This document shows, in pieces, positions 37,661 to 45,964 of a stretch of DNA of 64,000 nt. The position numbers and the translations under genes are program-made. The stretch covers positions 62,001-126,000 of the forward strand of contig NZ_VDHJ01000005.1 of NCBI RefSeq assembly GCF_006334925.1, written 5' to 3'. The notes beneath the pieces are model-generated. The model was given only the letters and a program-made list of their open reading frames with translations. It was not told where the DNA came from and did no database searches. This DNA comes from Corynebacterium tapiri (lineage in GTDB: Bacteria; Actinomycetota; Actinomycetes; Mycobacteriales; Mycobacteriaceae). Numbering within the stretch: position 1 is the first letter of the stretch; every line of letters starts with the position of its first letter.

Positions 37661-39063
37661 TCCAACTCGTCGTGCTTGATCAGGCGACGAGCAGCCTCAG
37701 TGATCGACCCGGACAGGGACGGGTACACGGTAAACGTATTCGCCAGGTCGTTGACCGTCAGACCGTTGGCGACCGCGATGGTGATTGGCAGGATCAGCTC
37801 GGAAGCGGTCGGAGCAACGACCACACCACCAAGCAGCGCGCCGGAGCGGTCGGAGCAGAACAGTTTGACAAAGCCGTGGCGCAGGGAGCGCATCTTGGCA
37901 CGCGGGTTGGATGCCAGCGGCAGCGTGATCACGCGCGCATCCATACCCCGCTCCTCCAGCTGCTTCTCAGTCCAGCCCACCGCGGCGATCTCGGGACGGG
38001 TGAACACGGCCTGGGAGACCGTCTTCAGGCGCAGCGGGTTAACACCCTCGCCCAGCACGTGGTTCATAGCGATGCGGCCCTGCATCGCGGCCACCGAAGC
38101 TAGGGGCATCAAGTCGGTGCAGTCGCCGGCGGCGTAGATACCGGAAACATTGGTGCGCGACACTCGATCCACGTGGATGTGCCCGGACGGCACGGTCTCC
38201 ACGCCGACGGTCTCCAGCCCCAACCCCTCAGTGTTGGGGATGGAACCGATGGACATCAGGCAGTGCGAACCAGCAATCTCGCGGCCATCCTGAGTGCGCA
38301 CGACAACGCCGTCACCCGTGTTGACGACCTCCTCGACGCGCGCGTCCTTTTCCAGGGAAACGCCACGCTCGGCCAGCACGGTCTCCAGGGTGTCGGCGGC
38401 ATCGGCGTCGTCGTGCGGCAGGATGCGGTCACGCGAGGCGACCATCGTCACCTTCACTCCCAGCTCGGCGAACGCGGAGACGAACTCCGCACCGGTAACG
38501 CCGGAACCCACGACGACCAGGTGCTCCGGCAGCTCCTTGAGCCCGTAAATCTGCTGCCAGTCGAGAATTCTCTCCCCGTCCGGCTTCGCTCCGGGCAGCA
38601 CGCGCGGGTGCGCACCGGTCGCAATGAGCACCATGTCGCACTCGATCTCTTCATGGGAGCCATCAGCGGCATCGACGCTGACCACGTGGACGGCGGAGTG
38701 GCGCTCGTCCTGGGTGAAGTAACCGCGTCCGTTGATCACGCGCACGCCAACGCGCTCCATCTGCGCGTGGATGTCGCCCGATTGCTGCTCGGCCAGCTCG
38801 GTCACGCGAGCGTTCAGAGCAGTGAGCGACAGGTGGGTCTTGCCGATGCCCTCGTTGAGCCCCATGTCGTCCGCACGGCGCAGGTCGGTCTTGATGTTGG
38901 CTGCGGCAATGAACGACTTCGACGGCACACAGTCAAGACGGACCGAGCTTCCTCCCATGCCCTGGTCCTCGACCAGCGTGATGTCGGCTCCCTGGGCAGC
39001 GCCAACCAAAGCTGCCTCGTATCCCGCCGGGCCACCGCCAATGATGACGATTCGCCTCTTCAT
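37657..39063 (-). CDS. lpdA: NAD(P)H-quinone reductase LpdA (dihydrolipoamide dehydrogenase-like)
   Basis: 468-residue flavoprotein disulfide reductase homologue. FAD motif IVIIGGGPAGYEAAL, NAD motif LVVVGSGVTGAEFVSAF and GIYAAGDCTD are intact. The redox centre reads GGSSVRLDCVPSKSF: only Cys45 remains of the usual C-x4-C pair, and the C-terminal His-Glu dyad region is YPSLSGSITEAAR. This pattern is that of Rv3303c LpdA, an NAD(P)H quinone reductase, not a lipoamide dehydrogenase. ATG 39063 gives the family start; the frame runs to 39108. Confidence 0.88.
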   Translation of the reverse strand: MKRRIVIIGGGPAGYEAALVGAAQGADITLVEDQGMGGSSVRLDCVPSKSFIAAANIKTDLRRADDMGLNEGIGKTHLSLTALNARVTELAEQQSGDIHAQMERVGVRVINGRGYFTQDERHSAVHVVSVDAADGSHEEIECDMVLIATGAHPRVLPGAKPDGERILDWQQIYGLKELPEHLVVVGSGVTGAEFVSAFAELGVKVTMVASRDRILPHDDADAADTLETVLAERGVSLEKDARVEEVVNTGDGVVVRTQDGREIAGSHCLMSIGSIPNTEGLGLETVGVETVPSGHIHVDRVSRTNVSGIYAAGDCTDLMPLASVAAMQGRIAMNHVLGEGVNPLRLKTVSQAVFTRPEIAAVGWTEKQLEERGMDARVITLPLASNPRAKMRSLRHGFVKLFCSDRSGALLGGVVVAPTASELILPITIAVANGLTVNDLANTFTVYPSLSGSITEAARRLIKHDELD

Positions 39064-39131
39064 GAAAAGCCCCAACCTCCAAGTAAGTGCGTGAACGTAA
39101 AACCGCACGCGACTTTACCTGGTTGTCAGCT

Positions 39132-40298
39132 TTAAGGCTTCTGGCAGTACTCGTCAACCAAGGAGCCAAACAGATTCACGCCGACCGTAATGGCCCGCTC
39201 GTCGACCAGGAGATCACCTTGATGCAGGTCGTGGCGGTCTCCCTCCCCGGACCAGCAGCCCAGGCGGGCCATGCATCCCGGGACCTGTTCGAGGTACCAG
39301 GAGAAATCCTCTCCCCCCGAAGACTGGGGTGCCTGCACCACGGACTGGGGATCCACACGGGTTCCGGCTGCAGCGAGCATGGCGGTGGCCACTTCGTCGT
39401 TAAGCACTGGCGGGACTCCCCGCGTGTGCGTCAGCGTGTGGCTACACCCGGTGGGGGCCAGCACGTGCTCGGTCAGCTCCCGGATGACCGGCTCGATAGT
39501 GCGCCACGTGGTGATGTCTGCCGTGCGCAGTGTTCCCCGCGCCACACCGCTTTCCGGAATCGCGTTGGGAGCATAACCAGACTCGATCTGGCCAAACACC
39601 AGCACCGTTCCCGTGCGCGGATCGACGCGGCGGGACAACAGCCCCGGCAACTGGGTCACCAGTGAGCCCAGCGCATAGACCACGTCCGAGCTCAAGTGGG
39701 GGCGCGAGGTGTGCCCGCCCGGACCGTGCACGGAAATCTCCAGGATGTCGGTCGCCGACGTGATCGCTCCCGTACGCACGCCCACCCGGCCCACACGCAG
39801 CTTGGGCTCGACGTGGATGGCAAAGATGGCGCGCACTCCCTTGAGCGCGCCCCAAGAGATGACGTCGGTGGCTCCCCCGACAATGGTCTCCTCCGCGGGC
39901 TGGAAGATAATCCGCACCCCGACGGCGAGCTCAACGTCACTGAGCGCGCAGGCAAGAGCAAGAGCCACCGTGGTGTGCACGTCGTGCCCGCAGGCGTGCG
40001 CCACCCCCGGTTCGGTGGAGGTGAATTCCAGGCCAGTCGTCTCGGTCAGCGGCAGAGCATCAATGTCCGCGCGGAACGCGATTCGCTCCCCACCGTCTGG
40101 CCCCAGGTCCACCATAAGACCAGTGCCCGGAAAGAGCACCGGCTCCAGGCCATAGGAGCGCAGCACCTCGGCAATGAATTCGGTGGTGCGAAACTCCTGG
40201 CCAGATAGCTCCGGGTGGGCGTGAATGTGGCGACGCCACCCGATGACTTCGTCGCGATGAGTGTGCATGAAGGCCCGGACGTGGTCAGTGATGGACAT
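39132..40298 (-). CDS. M20-family amidohydrolase
   Basis: 388-residue metallo-hydrolase of the M20D group (IAA-amino acid, hippurate and N-acyl-amino acid hydrolases). Metal-site and catalytic blocks: RRHIHAHPELSGQEF, GERIAFRADIDALPL, ACGHDVHTTVALALA (H and D ligands), IIFQPAEE with the catalytic Glu, and SSGGEDFSWYLEQVPGCMARLG. ATG 40298 follows GGGAGG by 6 nt; the long upstream frame is non-coding. The substrate cannot be told. Lies between lpdA and an XRE regulator gene, all on the same strand. Confidence 0.9.
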   Translation of the reverse strand: MSITDHVRAFMHTHRDEVIGWRRHIHAHPELSGQEFRTTEFIAEVLRSYGLEPVLFPGTGLMVDLGPDGGERIAFRADIDALPLTETTGLEFTSTEPGVAHACGHDVHTTVALALACALSDVELAVGVRIIFQPAEETIVGGATDVISWGALKGVRAIFAIHVEPKLRVGRVGVRTGAITSATDILEISVHGPGGHTSRPHLSSDVVYALGSLVTQLPGLLSRRVDPRTGTVLVFGQIESGYAPNAIPESGVARGTLRTADITTWRTIEPVIRELTEHVLAPTGCSHTLTHTRGVPPVLNDEVATAMLAAAGTRVDPQSVVQAPQSSGGEDFSWYLEQVPGCMARLGCWSGEGDRHDLHQGDLLVDERAITVGVNLFGSLVDEYCQKP

Positions 40299-40363
40299 TC
40301 CGTGCCTCCCGCTTACTCGTGGTGTACTTCCGAACGAGTCTAGCGAATAGACCAAGCGGTTCA

Positions 40364-40756
40364 CTAATCGAGCGCAAACTCCGGTGTATCGCCTCGTTCC
40401 CCCAGCGCGAGGAAGTAGTCGGAGTAGCGAGCTGTGTCCTCCGGGCACGTCGGCCACTGCGCGGAAATCTCGGATTCGTGGGAGACACAGACCGCATCCA
40501 CGTGCCTATGCGCTCCCGGGAGCAACACAAATGGAGGCACGCTGAGGGCCTTGGCGAGGCGATAAATCGTGGATAAGCGCGGATCCGAGGAGGACCCAGC
40601 CGAGGTCTCGTTGCGTTCCAGATTGGAGATCACATTGCGCGACAGCCCGGCCAGTTCAGCCAAGTGTCCCTGGCTCACCCCGCGCGCGGCCCGCAAACTA
40701 CGCAGCCTTTCCGCCAGGACGTGCCCGTACGAGTTCCAGTGGACTGTCGTTTCCAT
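40364..40756 (-). CDS. XRE-family transcriptional regulator
   Basis: 130 residues. A Cro/C1-type HTH occupies about residues 13-72: LAERLRSLRAARGVSQGHLAELAGLSRNVISNLERNE, followed by STIYRLAKALSVPPFVLLPG. The C-terminal 50 residues have no recognised domain. It lies 65 nt upstream of the M20 hydrolase on the same strand and 78 nt downstream of upp. The target is unknown; the nearby AT-rich stretch with ACTA-N6-TAGT (about 40788-40801) could be an autoregulatory site. Confidence 0.85.
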   Translation of the reverse strand: METTVHWNSYGHVLAERLRSLRAARGVSQGHLAELAGLSRNVISNLERNETSAGSSSDPRLSTIYRLAKALSVPPFVLLPGAHRHVDAVCVSHESEISAQWPTCPEDTARYSDYFLALGERGDTPEFALD

Positions 40757-40834
40757 GCGCCGCGCTCCCCCGTAATCAACAGCGAAAACTAGTCACATAG
40801 TGGCCCAGGGGAGAATACTTCGCAATTTGATTGC

Positions 40835-41470
40835 TTACAGGTCGATGTTGCGCGGACCGTAGAGGCGGTCACCTGCATCGCCCAGGCCCGGGACGATGTA
40901 GGCGTTGTCGTTGAGCTCCGGGTCCACGGTGGCCGTTACCAGGCGTACCGGAAGACCGGAATCCGCCAGTGCATCCACGCCCGGCTGCGCCGAGACCACG
41001 CAGATGGCGGTGATGTCGGTCGCGCCGCGTTCGGCCAACAGACGAACCGCATGCAAGAGCGAACCGCCCGTGGCCAGCATCGGGTCCACCACAAAAACGG
41101 GCTGTCCGGTCAGATCCTCCGGCAACGCCTCCAGGTACGGCACGGGCTCGTGAGTCTCCTCGTCGCGCGCCAGGCCGATGAACCCCACCTGGGCGTCCGG
41201 AATCATGGACAGCGCCGGGTCCACCATGCCCAGACCCGCGCGAATCACCGGAACAATAATCGGCGGAGTTTCCAGGCGAGTTCCCTGCGTCGCTGCCACC
41301 GGGGTCTGCAGCGAAAACTTTTCGGTGTTCAGTTCACGGGAAGCCTCGTACACGAGCATGGCGCCCAAGTCGTTAAGCGCTGCGCGGAAAGCGGCGTTAT
41401 CGCTGCGCTCGTCGCGCATGATGGAAAGGCGGGCGGCTGCGAGCGGGTGATCAACGACAGTGATGTGCAT
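40835..41470 (-). CDS. upp: Uracil phosphoribosyltransferase
   Basis: Salvages uracil to UMP using PRPP. The 211 residues have the family hallmarks: [22 protein letters not shown] at the start, [12 protein letters not shown], the PRPP loop [19 protein letters not shown], and the uracil-binding [19 protein letters not shown] at the end. No strong ribosome site precedes the ATG. Divergent from the EspC-like gene. Confidence 0.97.
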   Translation of the reverse strand: MHITVVDHPLAAARLSIMRDERSDNAAFRAALNDLGAMLVYEASRELNTEKFSLQTPVAATQGTRLETPPIIVPVIRAGLGMVDPALSMIPDAQVGFIGLARDEETHEPVPYLEALPEDLTGQPVFVVDPMLATGGSLLHAVRLLAERGATDITAICVVSAQPGVDALADSGLPVRLVTATVDPELNDNAYIVPGLGDAGDRLYGPRNIDL

Positions 41471-41529
41471 ACTGGCTAGCTTAGATCCCCGGAGGGAACC
41501 TTTGGGGCCCGAGGTCAGTCAAAGAAGAT

Positions 41530-41820
41530 ATGGACCTCCTTCACATTGACCCAGACCTCATTCGTCGACACGCCCACGATCTCGCACACGCTGCCGATCA
41601 CACCGACGTCAGCGCGCGCCTGCTTCCCCCAGCTTCCGCCAGCTGCCCTGCCACCGCCGACTTTCTCAGCGCCTTTAGCCACGCCACGGAGGCTGTCGCG
41701 CGCCGATCCACTGGGGTTGCGCATCGCTTATCGACGCTCGCCTCGCATGCACAAACCTTTAGCGACTCCGCGACGCACGCCGACGAGAGCCTCGCACGCT
41801 CCTGGGGAGACACGCTATGA
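41530..41820 (+). CDS. EspC/WXG100-like small helical protein
   Basis: 96 residues, all-helical, no signal peptide. The opening LHIDPDLIRRHAHDLAHAADHTDVSARL resembles actinobacterial ESX-1 EspC-family proteins (V-D-P then an Ala/Leu helix), and the C-terminus carries SWGDTL. Family members are type VII secretion substrates or partners. Its stop overlaps the ATG of the NlpC/P60 gene by 4 nt, so they are translated together. The match is by pattern, and no ESX core gene is in the window. Confidence 0.6.
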   Translation: MDLLHIDPDLIRRHAHDLAHAADHTDVSARLLPPASASCPATADFLSAFSHATEAVARRSTGVAHRLSTLASHAQTFSDSATHADESLARSWGDTL

Positions 41821-42659
41821 AGCACGTTGTCGACGCCCTGCATTCCATCTCTCAGGCAGCGCCGGCCCAACTGCCTGCGTTCCACGTCCCGCCCCTGCCT
41901 AACCTGGACGTTCTCACCCCGCTGGCGAAGCAGATGGGGTCAGATCCCACCACTACCCTGGACATGCTCGGGGAACACTCCCGGCAACGCAACGAACTGG
42001 AAGCAATCGCTACCGAGGCCCAGCCGCTCATCGAAAATACGATCAGCAAGCTCGTTGGCGAAGCCCTTAACCTGCTCACCCAGGCCCTGCCTCTGCTGCC
42101 CGCGTTGGCGATCCCCAACCCAGCCGCTCAAGCCTCCGCCCGAGCAACCCTCGAAGGACACATTGCACGGGCCCTTGCCGCTGCTGCAACACATGTGACG
42201 GCCTTGCAGAGTGACCTCGCCAGCCTCACTGAGCGCTCCGAGCAGATTGTCGAATCCCCCGAACCAACAACGAATAGCACTTCCAGCACCCCTGCCCCGC
42301 CACCGTCCTCCGGAAACCCCGCGGGCGAAGCCGCCGCACAGGCCGCCTTGAGCCAGGTCGGAGCGCCCTATGCCTGGGGAGGCACCAGCAGCAGCGGATT
42401 CGACTGCTCGGGGCTAACCCAGTTCGCCTACCGTCAGGCAGGCATCGAGCTACCCCGCCTGGCAGAAGAACAGACCGTGGGCCGCCAAGTCTCTGCAGAG
42501 GAACTACAACCCGGCGATCTCGCCGTCTGGGATGGGCACGTGGCGATGTACGCCGGAGACGGCATGCTTGTCGAGGCTGGTGACCCCGTCCAGACCAACC
42601 CGGTGCGCACCTCCAACATGGGAATGGCCTTCAAGGGCTTTTGGCGCCCGACCGGATAG
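41817..42659 (+). CDS. NlpC/P60 peptidoglycan endopeptidase with helical N-terminal domain
   Basis: 280 residues. The N-terminal 150 residues are helical (LLTQALPLLPALAIP, ARATLEGHIARALAAAATHVTALQSDLASLTERSEQI), then a Pro/Ser/Thr linker and a C-terminal NlpC/P60 domain (about 168-280) with the catalytic Cys in FDCSGLTQFAYRQAGIELPR, and the His in LAVWDGHVAMYAGDGMLVE. Such enzymes cut gamma-D-Glu-mDAP bonds. There is no signal peptide or Tat motif at the N-terminus, unusual for a wall hydrolase, and the gene is coupled to the EspC-like gene. Confidence 0.88.
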   Translation: MKHVVDALHSISQAAPAQLPAFHVPPLPNLDVLTPLAKQMGSDPTTTLDMLGEHSRQRNELEAIATEAQPLIENTISKLVGEALNLLTQALPLLPALAIPNPAAQASARATLEGHIARALAAAATHVTALQSDLASLTERSEQIVESPEPTTNSTSSTPAPPPSSGNPAGEAAAQAALSQVGAPYAWGGTSSSGFDCSGLTQFAYRQAGIELPRLAEEQTVGRQVSAEELQPGDLAVWDGHVAMYAGDGMLVEAGDPVQTNPVRTSNMGMAFKGFWRPTG

Positions 42660-42680
42660 GAGCCGGTAACATCGGCAGCC

Positions 42681-43916
42681 ATGAACAAGCGCGCAATTGT
42701 TCCCGTCAAACTCTCGCTCAACCAGGGAGACGTCTACACGCTCTGGGCTCCTCCCTGGCGCGAGAATGGCGCTGAATGGCAGGCCTTCCTTGGCGACGAC
42801 ACCACGATTCTGGGTTTTCACGACCCCGAGGACCTCCTGCTGTACATCGAGACCCACGAGCGTCACGACCTCAGCAGCCACCCCGAGTGGAACCGCTTCC
42901 ACGCCCAGCCGGCCCACCGCGTCGTTCCCCGCGAGCGGGACCACTACGACCTGGTCACCACTCCGGAAGCACTGGCTGGACGCGCGTCCTACGAAAACGT
43001 CTCTCGCGTTGCTGGCGACTTCGAGCTGACCGAAGCTCTCGCAAACGTCGGCGGGGCAGATACCGCCACGATCTTCTTTGCGTCCAACTCGGTCACGCGC
43101 GGTGTGCACCGCGGTGCTGACCACTTCGCCGATTCCAAGGATCAGGCGGAGTGGAACGCCATCGGTCATGCCGTGGCCAACAACTGGGCCGCCGTCATGG
43201 AATCCATCAACGAGGTCGTGCGCGTACCCGACCTCCAGTTCAGCGAAGAACGCAAGCACGACGCACACGACCGAATCGCTCAGGCCACCGCGCAGGCAGA
43301 GGCTGCCCGCGCCGAGGCCGAGGAACGTCGCGCAGCCGAGGCTGAGAACGCTGACCCTTACGACTCCTCGGCCTGGGCGGCAGCGGGTATCGACCCGATC
43401 AAGATTTCCCTCCAGGGAAAAACTGTGTACAGCCTGCGCACGTATGTGGATTCCAGCCCCGTGTTCCTGGGCTCGTATGGGGAAATTTTCACCTTCCCCT
43501 CGGCGAAGCAACTCGGCCGCTGGATGGTGGAGAACAACGACCATGACCTGGCCCGCGTATCCACCTGGTCGGACCTATCCACGCTGGCCAATGCGGGCGA
43601 GCTAGAGGTTCAGGTCCACCCCGACAACGCCTACTCCTTCAACGGGATAGCCGAGGTCATCGCCGCCGGCCCCGAGGCCGTGGACAGCGAGCAGATGAAC
43701 CGCGCTTACGAGCTCATGGCCGACGCCGCCGACTGGGCGGGCGACGACTCGCTGAACTCCTACCTGCTGGCTAACCCCCGCTTCCAGGACTACTTGAGCT
43801 ACATGCTCGGTTCCTCGGAGTCCGCCGGCTACGTGCCGAGTCGCCCCTTCGACGACAAGGCGAACTCCTGGCGTGAGCTCGAGGACATGCTGACCAAGCG
43901 ATTCAGCAAGTTCTAG
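42681..43916 (+). CDS. Conserved hypothetical protein with two similar halves
   Basis: 411 residues, acidic, cytoplasmic by sequence, no recognised domain. The segment at about residues 9-70 (LSLNQGDVYTLWAPPWRENG...FLGDDTTILGFHDPEDLLLYIETHERHDLSS) and that at about 237-300 (ISLQGKTVYSLRTYVDSSPVFLGSYGEIFTFPSAKQLGRWMVENNDHDLA) share the order strand-YxL-FLG-F-L-HDL, pointing to an internal duplication. Between them lies an Ala/Glu/Arg coiled-coil stretch (about 200-225). It follows the NlpC gene by 21 nt and may be in the same operon. Its TAG overlaps the TAG of the convergent ADA-like gene by 4 nt. Function unknown. Confidence 0.8.
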   Translation: MNKRAIVPVKLSLNQGDVYTLWAPPWRENGAEWQAFLGDDTTILGFHDPEDLLLYIETHERHDLSSHPEWNRFHAQPAHRVVPRERDHYDLVTTPEALAGRASYENVSRVAGDFELTEALANVGGADTATIFFASNSVTRGVHRGADHFADSKDQAEWNAIGHAVANNWAAVMESINEVVRVPDLQFSEERKHDAHDRIAQATAQAEAARAEAEERRAAEAENADPYDSSAWAAAGIDPIKISLQGKTVYSLRTYVDSSPVFLGSYGEIFTFPSAKQLGRWMVENNDHDLARVSTWSDLSTLANAGELEVQVHPDNAYSFNGIAEVIAAGPEAVDSEQMNRAYELMADAADWAGDDSLNSYLLANPRFQDYLSYMLGSSESAGYVPSRPFDDKANSWRELEDMLTKRFSKF

Positions 43917-44809
43917 GACTCGAAGTCCTCGTTAAACAGGGCCGTGAGCTTCTGGTAGGCGGGAATGATCGTCTGTGCCAGCAGGGCCGTGCGTGAGGGA
44001 ACGGGAATAAACGCGTTTTCCAGCGCGGTCCGGGTCAGCCCGAAGATCTCGTCGTAACCGAAGTCAGCAGTTTCCACCAGGCTCATGAACTCGTCGGTCA
44101 TGGAGTCCGCTGGGTTAAGCGTGCAGGTGAAACCCATCTCCGGCAGCAGCGTGATCGGGTGCTCGGAGAGCTCCTCGACCTCTTCGCTGGCCACGTCCAA
44201 CGACGGGGTCATCTCCAGCGCGATCCCGCGATCGCGCACCCACGAGGACACCGGACCCGGGTGCACCCCGTTCTCATCGACAGCAAAGTCCTCGTACACA
44301 CGGGTTCCGTGCCCGATGCGGGTAGCTCCCAGCTCCAGGGCCTCGTCGATCTCGAGCGGAGTGTTCGCATCCACCGTCACCGGAACGAAAGCCCGGCGCA
44401 GCTTCTGAAGTGTTGGCGCATCCGCCGGGCCAGCAAAGCCCACCACTACCCCGCGCGCGTGCGCCGTGATGGTTGCATCCACGATTGCCTCGTCCGCCTG
44501 TTTGGCCACCAGAATCAGGCGGGCATCGATGCCGTCGATGCTGCGCACACCTCGCTCAGCTGCGGCAATGGCATCTTCCAGCGATAGCGCGTCGAGAAGC
44601 GGATCAAAGCGCAGCTCGGCGTACACCACGTTGTCTTCGGCGAGGCGGGCAACATGATCGCGTGCAGCTACCTCGACGTCGGCCTGCCCACGCGCGCCGT
44701 CTACGGTGAGCGTGTCGTGGAGGATGACCTTGGGAAGGGAGGCAACCACCTCGCGGGTCGCGGACTTGTGTGCGGGATCGATTAAGGGCGCTTCGTGCAT
44801 GCGGGCCAT
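43913..44809 (-). CDS. Adenosine deaminase-like protein lacking catalytic residues
   Basis: 298 residues, shorter than the roughly 340-360 of active ADA. Fold landmarks remain: YAELRFDP, RIGHG (residues 164-168), ALEMTPS, EHPITLL. The zinc HxH (normally HVHLDG) reads HDTLTVDG, the HAGE motif with the proton-relay Glu reads VDAN (residues 146-149), CPTSN reads TPSLD, and the metal Asp motif (TDDP) reads NPAD. Deamination of adenosine is therefore not expected. The frame is intact and the gene sits in the same place as ADA-annotated genes of other corynebacteria, as far as I recall, so it is more likely a repurposed protein than a decaying one. The start could also be ATG 44800. Confidence 0.8.
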   Translation of the reverse strand: MARMHEAPLIDPAHKSATREVVASLPKVILHDTLTVDGARGQADVEVAARDHVARLAEDNVVYAELRFDPLLDALSLEDAIAAAERGVRSIDGIDARLILVAKQADEAIVDATITAHARGVVVGFAGPADAPTLQKLRRAFVPVTVDANTPLEIDEALELGATRIGHGTRVYEDFAVDENGVHPGPVSSWVRDRGIALEMTPSLDVASEEVEELSEHPITLLPEMGFTCTLNPADSMTDEFMSLVETADFGYDEIFGLTRTALENAFIPVPSRTALLAQTIIPAYQKLTALFNEDFES

Positions 44810-44836
44810 GGTAGCGGGCTAATATCCCTAAGCGTT

Positions 44837-45964
44837 ATGCAATCCTTTTTCATTCGCGCCGGCGCCGCGGCCTGCGCGTTGTCTTTAGCGTGCGCGAGCC
44901 CTGTGGTTGCCGAGGAATCTAGCACCCGCTCGATCGCCCCCAACACGGACTCCTGCCCGAACTCGTTGACGCCACCCGAGCCCACCACCACCTCCGAAGC
45001 ACTCGCTCCCGGGCAGCCGAGCCCCACTCCCCTCCCGGCATCCGATACGACGCACTGCGGAGTAAGTGTCCCCGCCGGAATGGTGGTCCCTCCGGAAGTG
45101 CTGGCGTCCGCATTTCTGGTGGTCGACCTTGATACCGGTGACATCGTCGCCATGAAGGACCCGCATGGCCGGTATCGCCCGGCGTCCATCATCAAGGTGC
45201 TGCTTGCCCTGGTGGTTATCGAGGAGCTGGATCTCAACAAACCGGTGCAGGTAAGCCACGAGTCCGCCGCGCAGGACGGCTCGGCAGTCGGCATCGGAGA
45301 AGGCGGAACCTACACGGTCGAGCAGCTCCTGCATGGACTCCTCTTAGCCAGCGGCAACGACGCCGCCCACGCGCTTGCTCAAGAGCTCGGCGGGGACGAA
45401 GCCACTTTGCGCAAGGTGAACGACCTGGCACAGTCGCTCGGCACCACCGACACGCATGTCAGCACCTACTCCGGGCTCGACGCCCCCGGTATGTCCTCCT
45501 CCGCCTTCGACCTGGCGCTGATGTATCGCGCCGCCTTTGCCAACCCCACCTTCGCGCGCATCGTGGGCACCGACCACATCGATTTTCCCGGGTACGAGGG
45601 GCACCCCGGGTACCAGGTGTGGAACGACAATGGCCTGCTCATGAACGACCCACACGGCATCGGCGGAAAGACCGGCTACACCGACGACGCCCACCACACC
45701 TTTGTGGGTGCACTGGATCGCGATGGGCGCCGCCTCATGGCCATCTTGCTGGACACGACAGCTGATTCCACCCGCCCGTGGCAGCAGGCGCAGGCGCTTC
45801 TCGACGCCGCTTACCAAGCAAATAGCCACGTAGCCACGCTGGAGAAGCCCGCTCCCCCAGTAGAGGCGCACGAGGAAACCCCGCGCTCGGAGAGCACGGG
45901 GTTGATCGCGGTGGTGGGCGTACTTGCTGCCCTGGCTATTTCAGCAGTGTTATTACGGCGGTAG
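44837..45964 (+). CDS. D-alanyl-D-alanine carboxypeptidase (S11, PBP5-like)
   Basis: 375-residue penicillin-binding protein. N-terminal signal peptide (FFIRAGAAACALSLACASPVVAEE), Pro/Ser/Thr-rich linker, then the S11 domain (about 95-310) with the SxxK motif PASIIK, SxN in LLASGNDAAHAL, and KTG in GIGGKTGYTDDAHHTF. A C-terminal membrane anchor follows (TGLIAVVGVLAALAISAVLLRR). It trims pentapeptide stems. ATG 44837 starts the signal peptide; there is no ribosome site but TAATAT lies 10 nt upstream, so a leaderless or near-leaderless message is possible. Divergent from the ADA-like gene, 27 nt apart. Overlaps yihY by 29 nt at the 3' end. Confidence 0.92.
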   Translation: MQSFFIRAGAAACALSLACASPVVAEESSTRSIAPNTDSCPNSLTPPEPTTTSEALAPGQPSPTPLPASDTTHCGVSVPAGMVVPPEVLASAFLVVDLDTGDIVAMKDPHGRYRPASIIKVLLALVVIEELDLNKPVQVSHESAAQDGSAVGIGEGGTYTVEQLLHGLLLASGNDAAHALAQELGGDEATLRKVNDLAQSLGTTDTHVSTYSGLDAPGMSSSAFDLALMYRAAFANPTFARIVGTDHIDFPGYEGHPGYQVWNDNGLLMNDPHGIGGKTGYTDDAHHTFVGALDRDGRRLMAILLDTTADSTRPWQQAQALLDAAYQANSHVATLEKPAPPVEAHEETPRSESTGLIAVVGVLAALAISAVLLRR

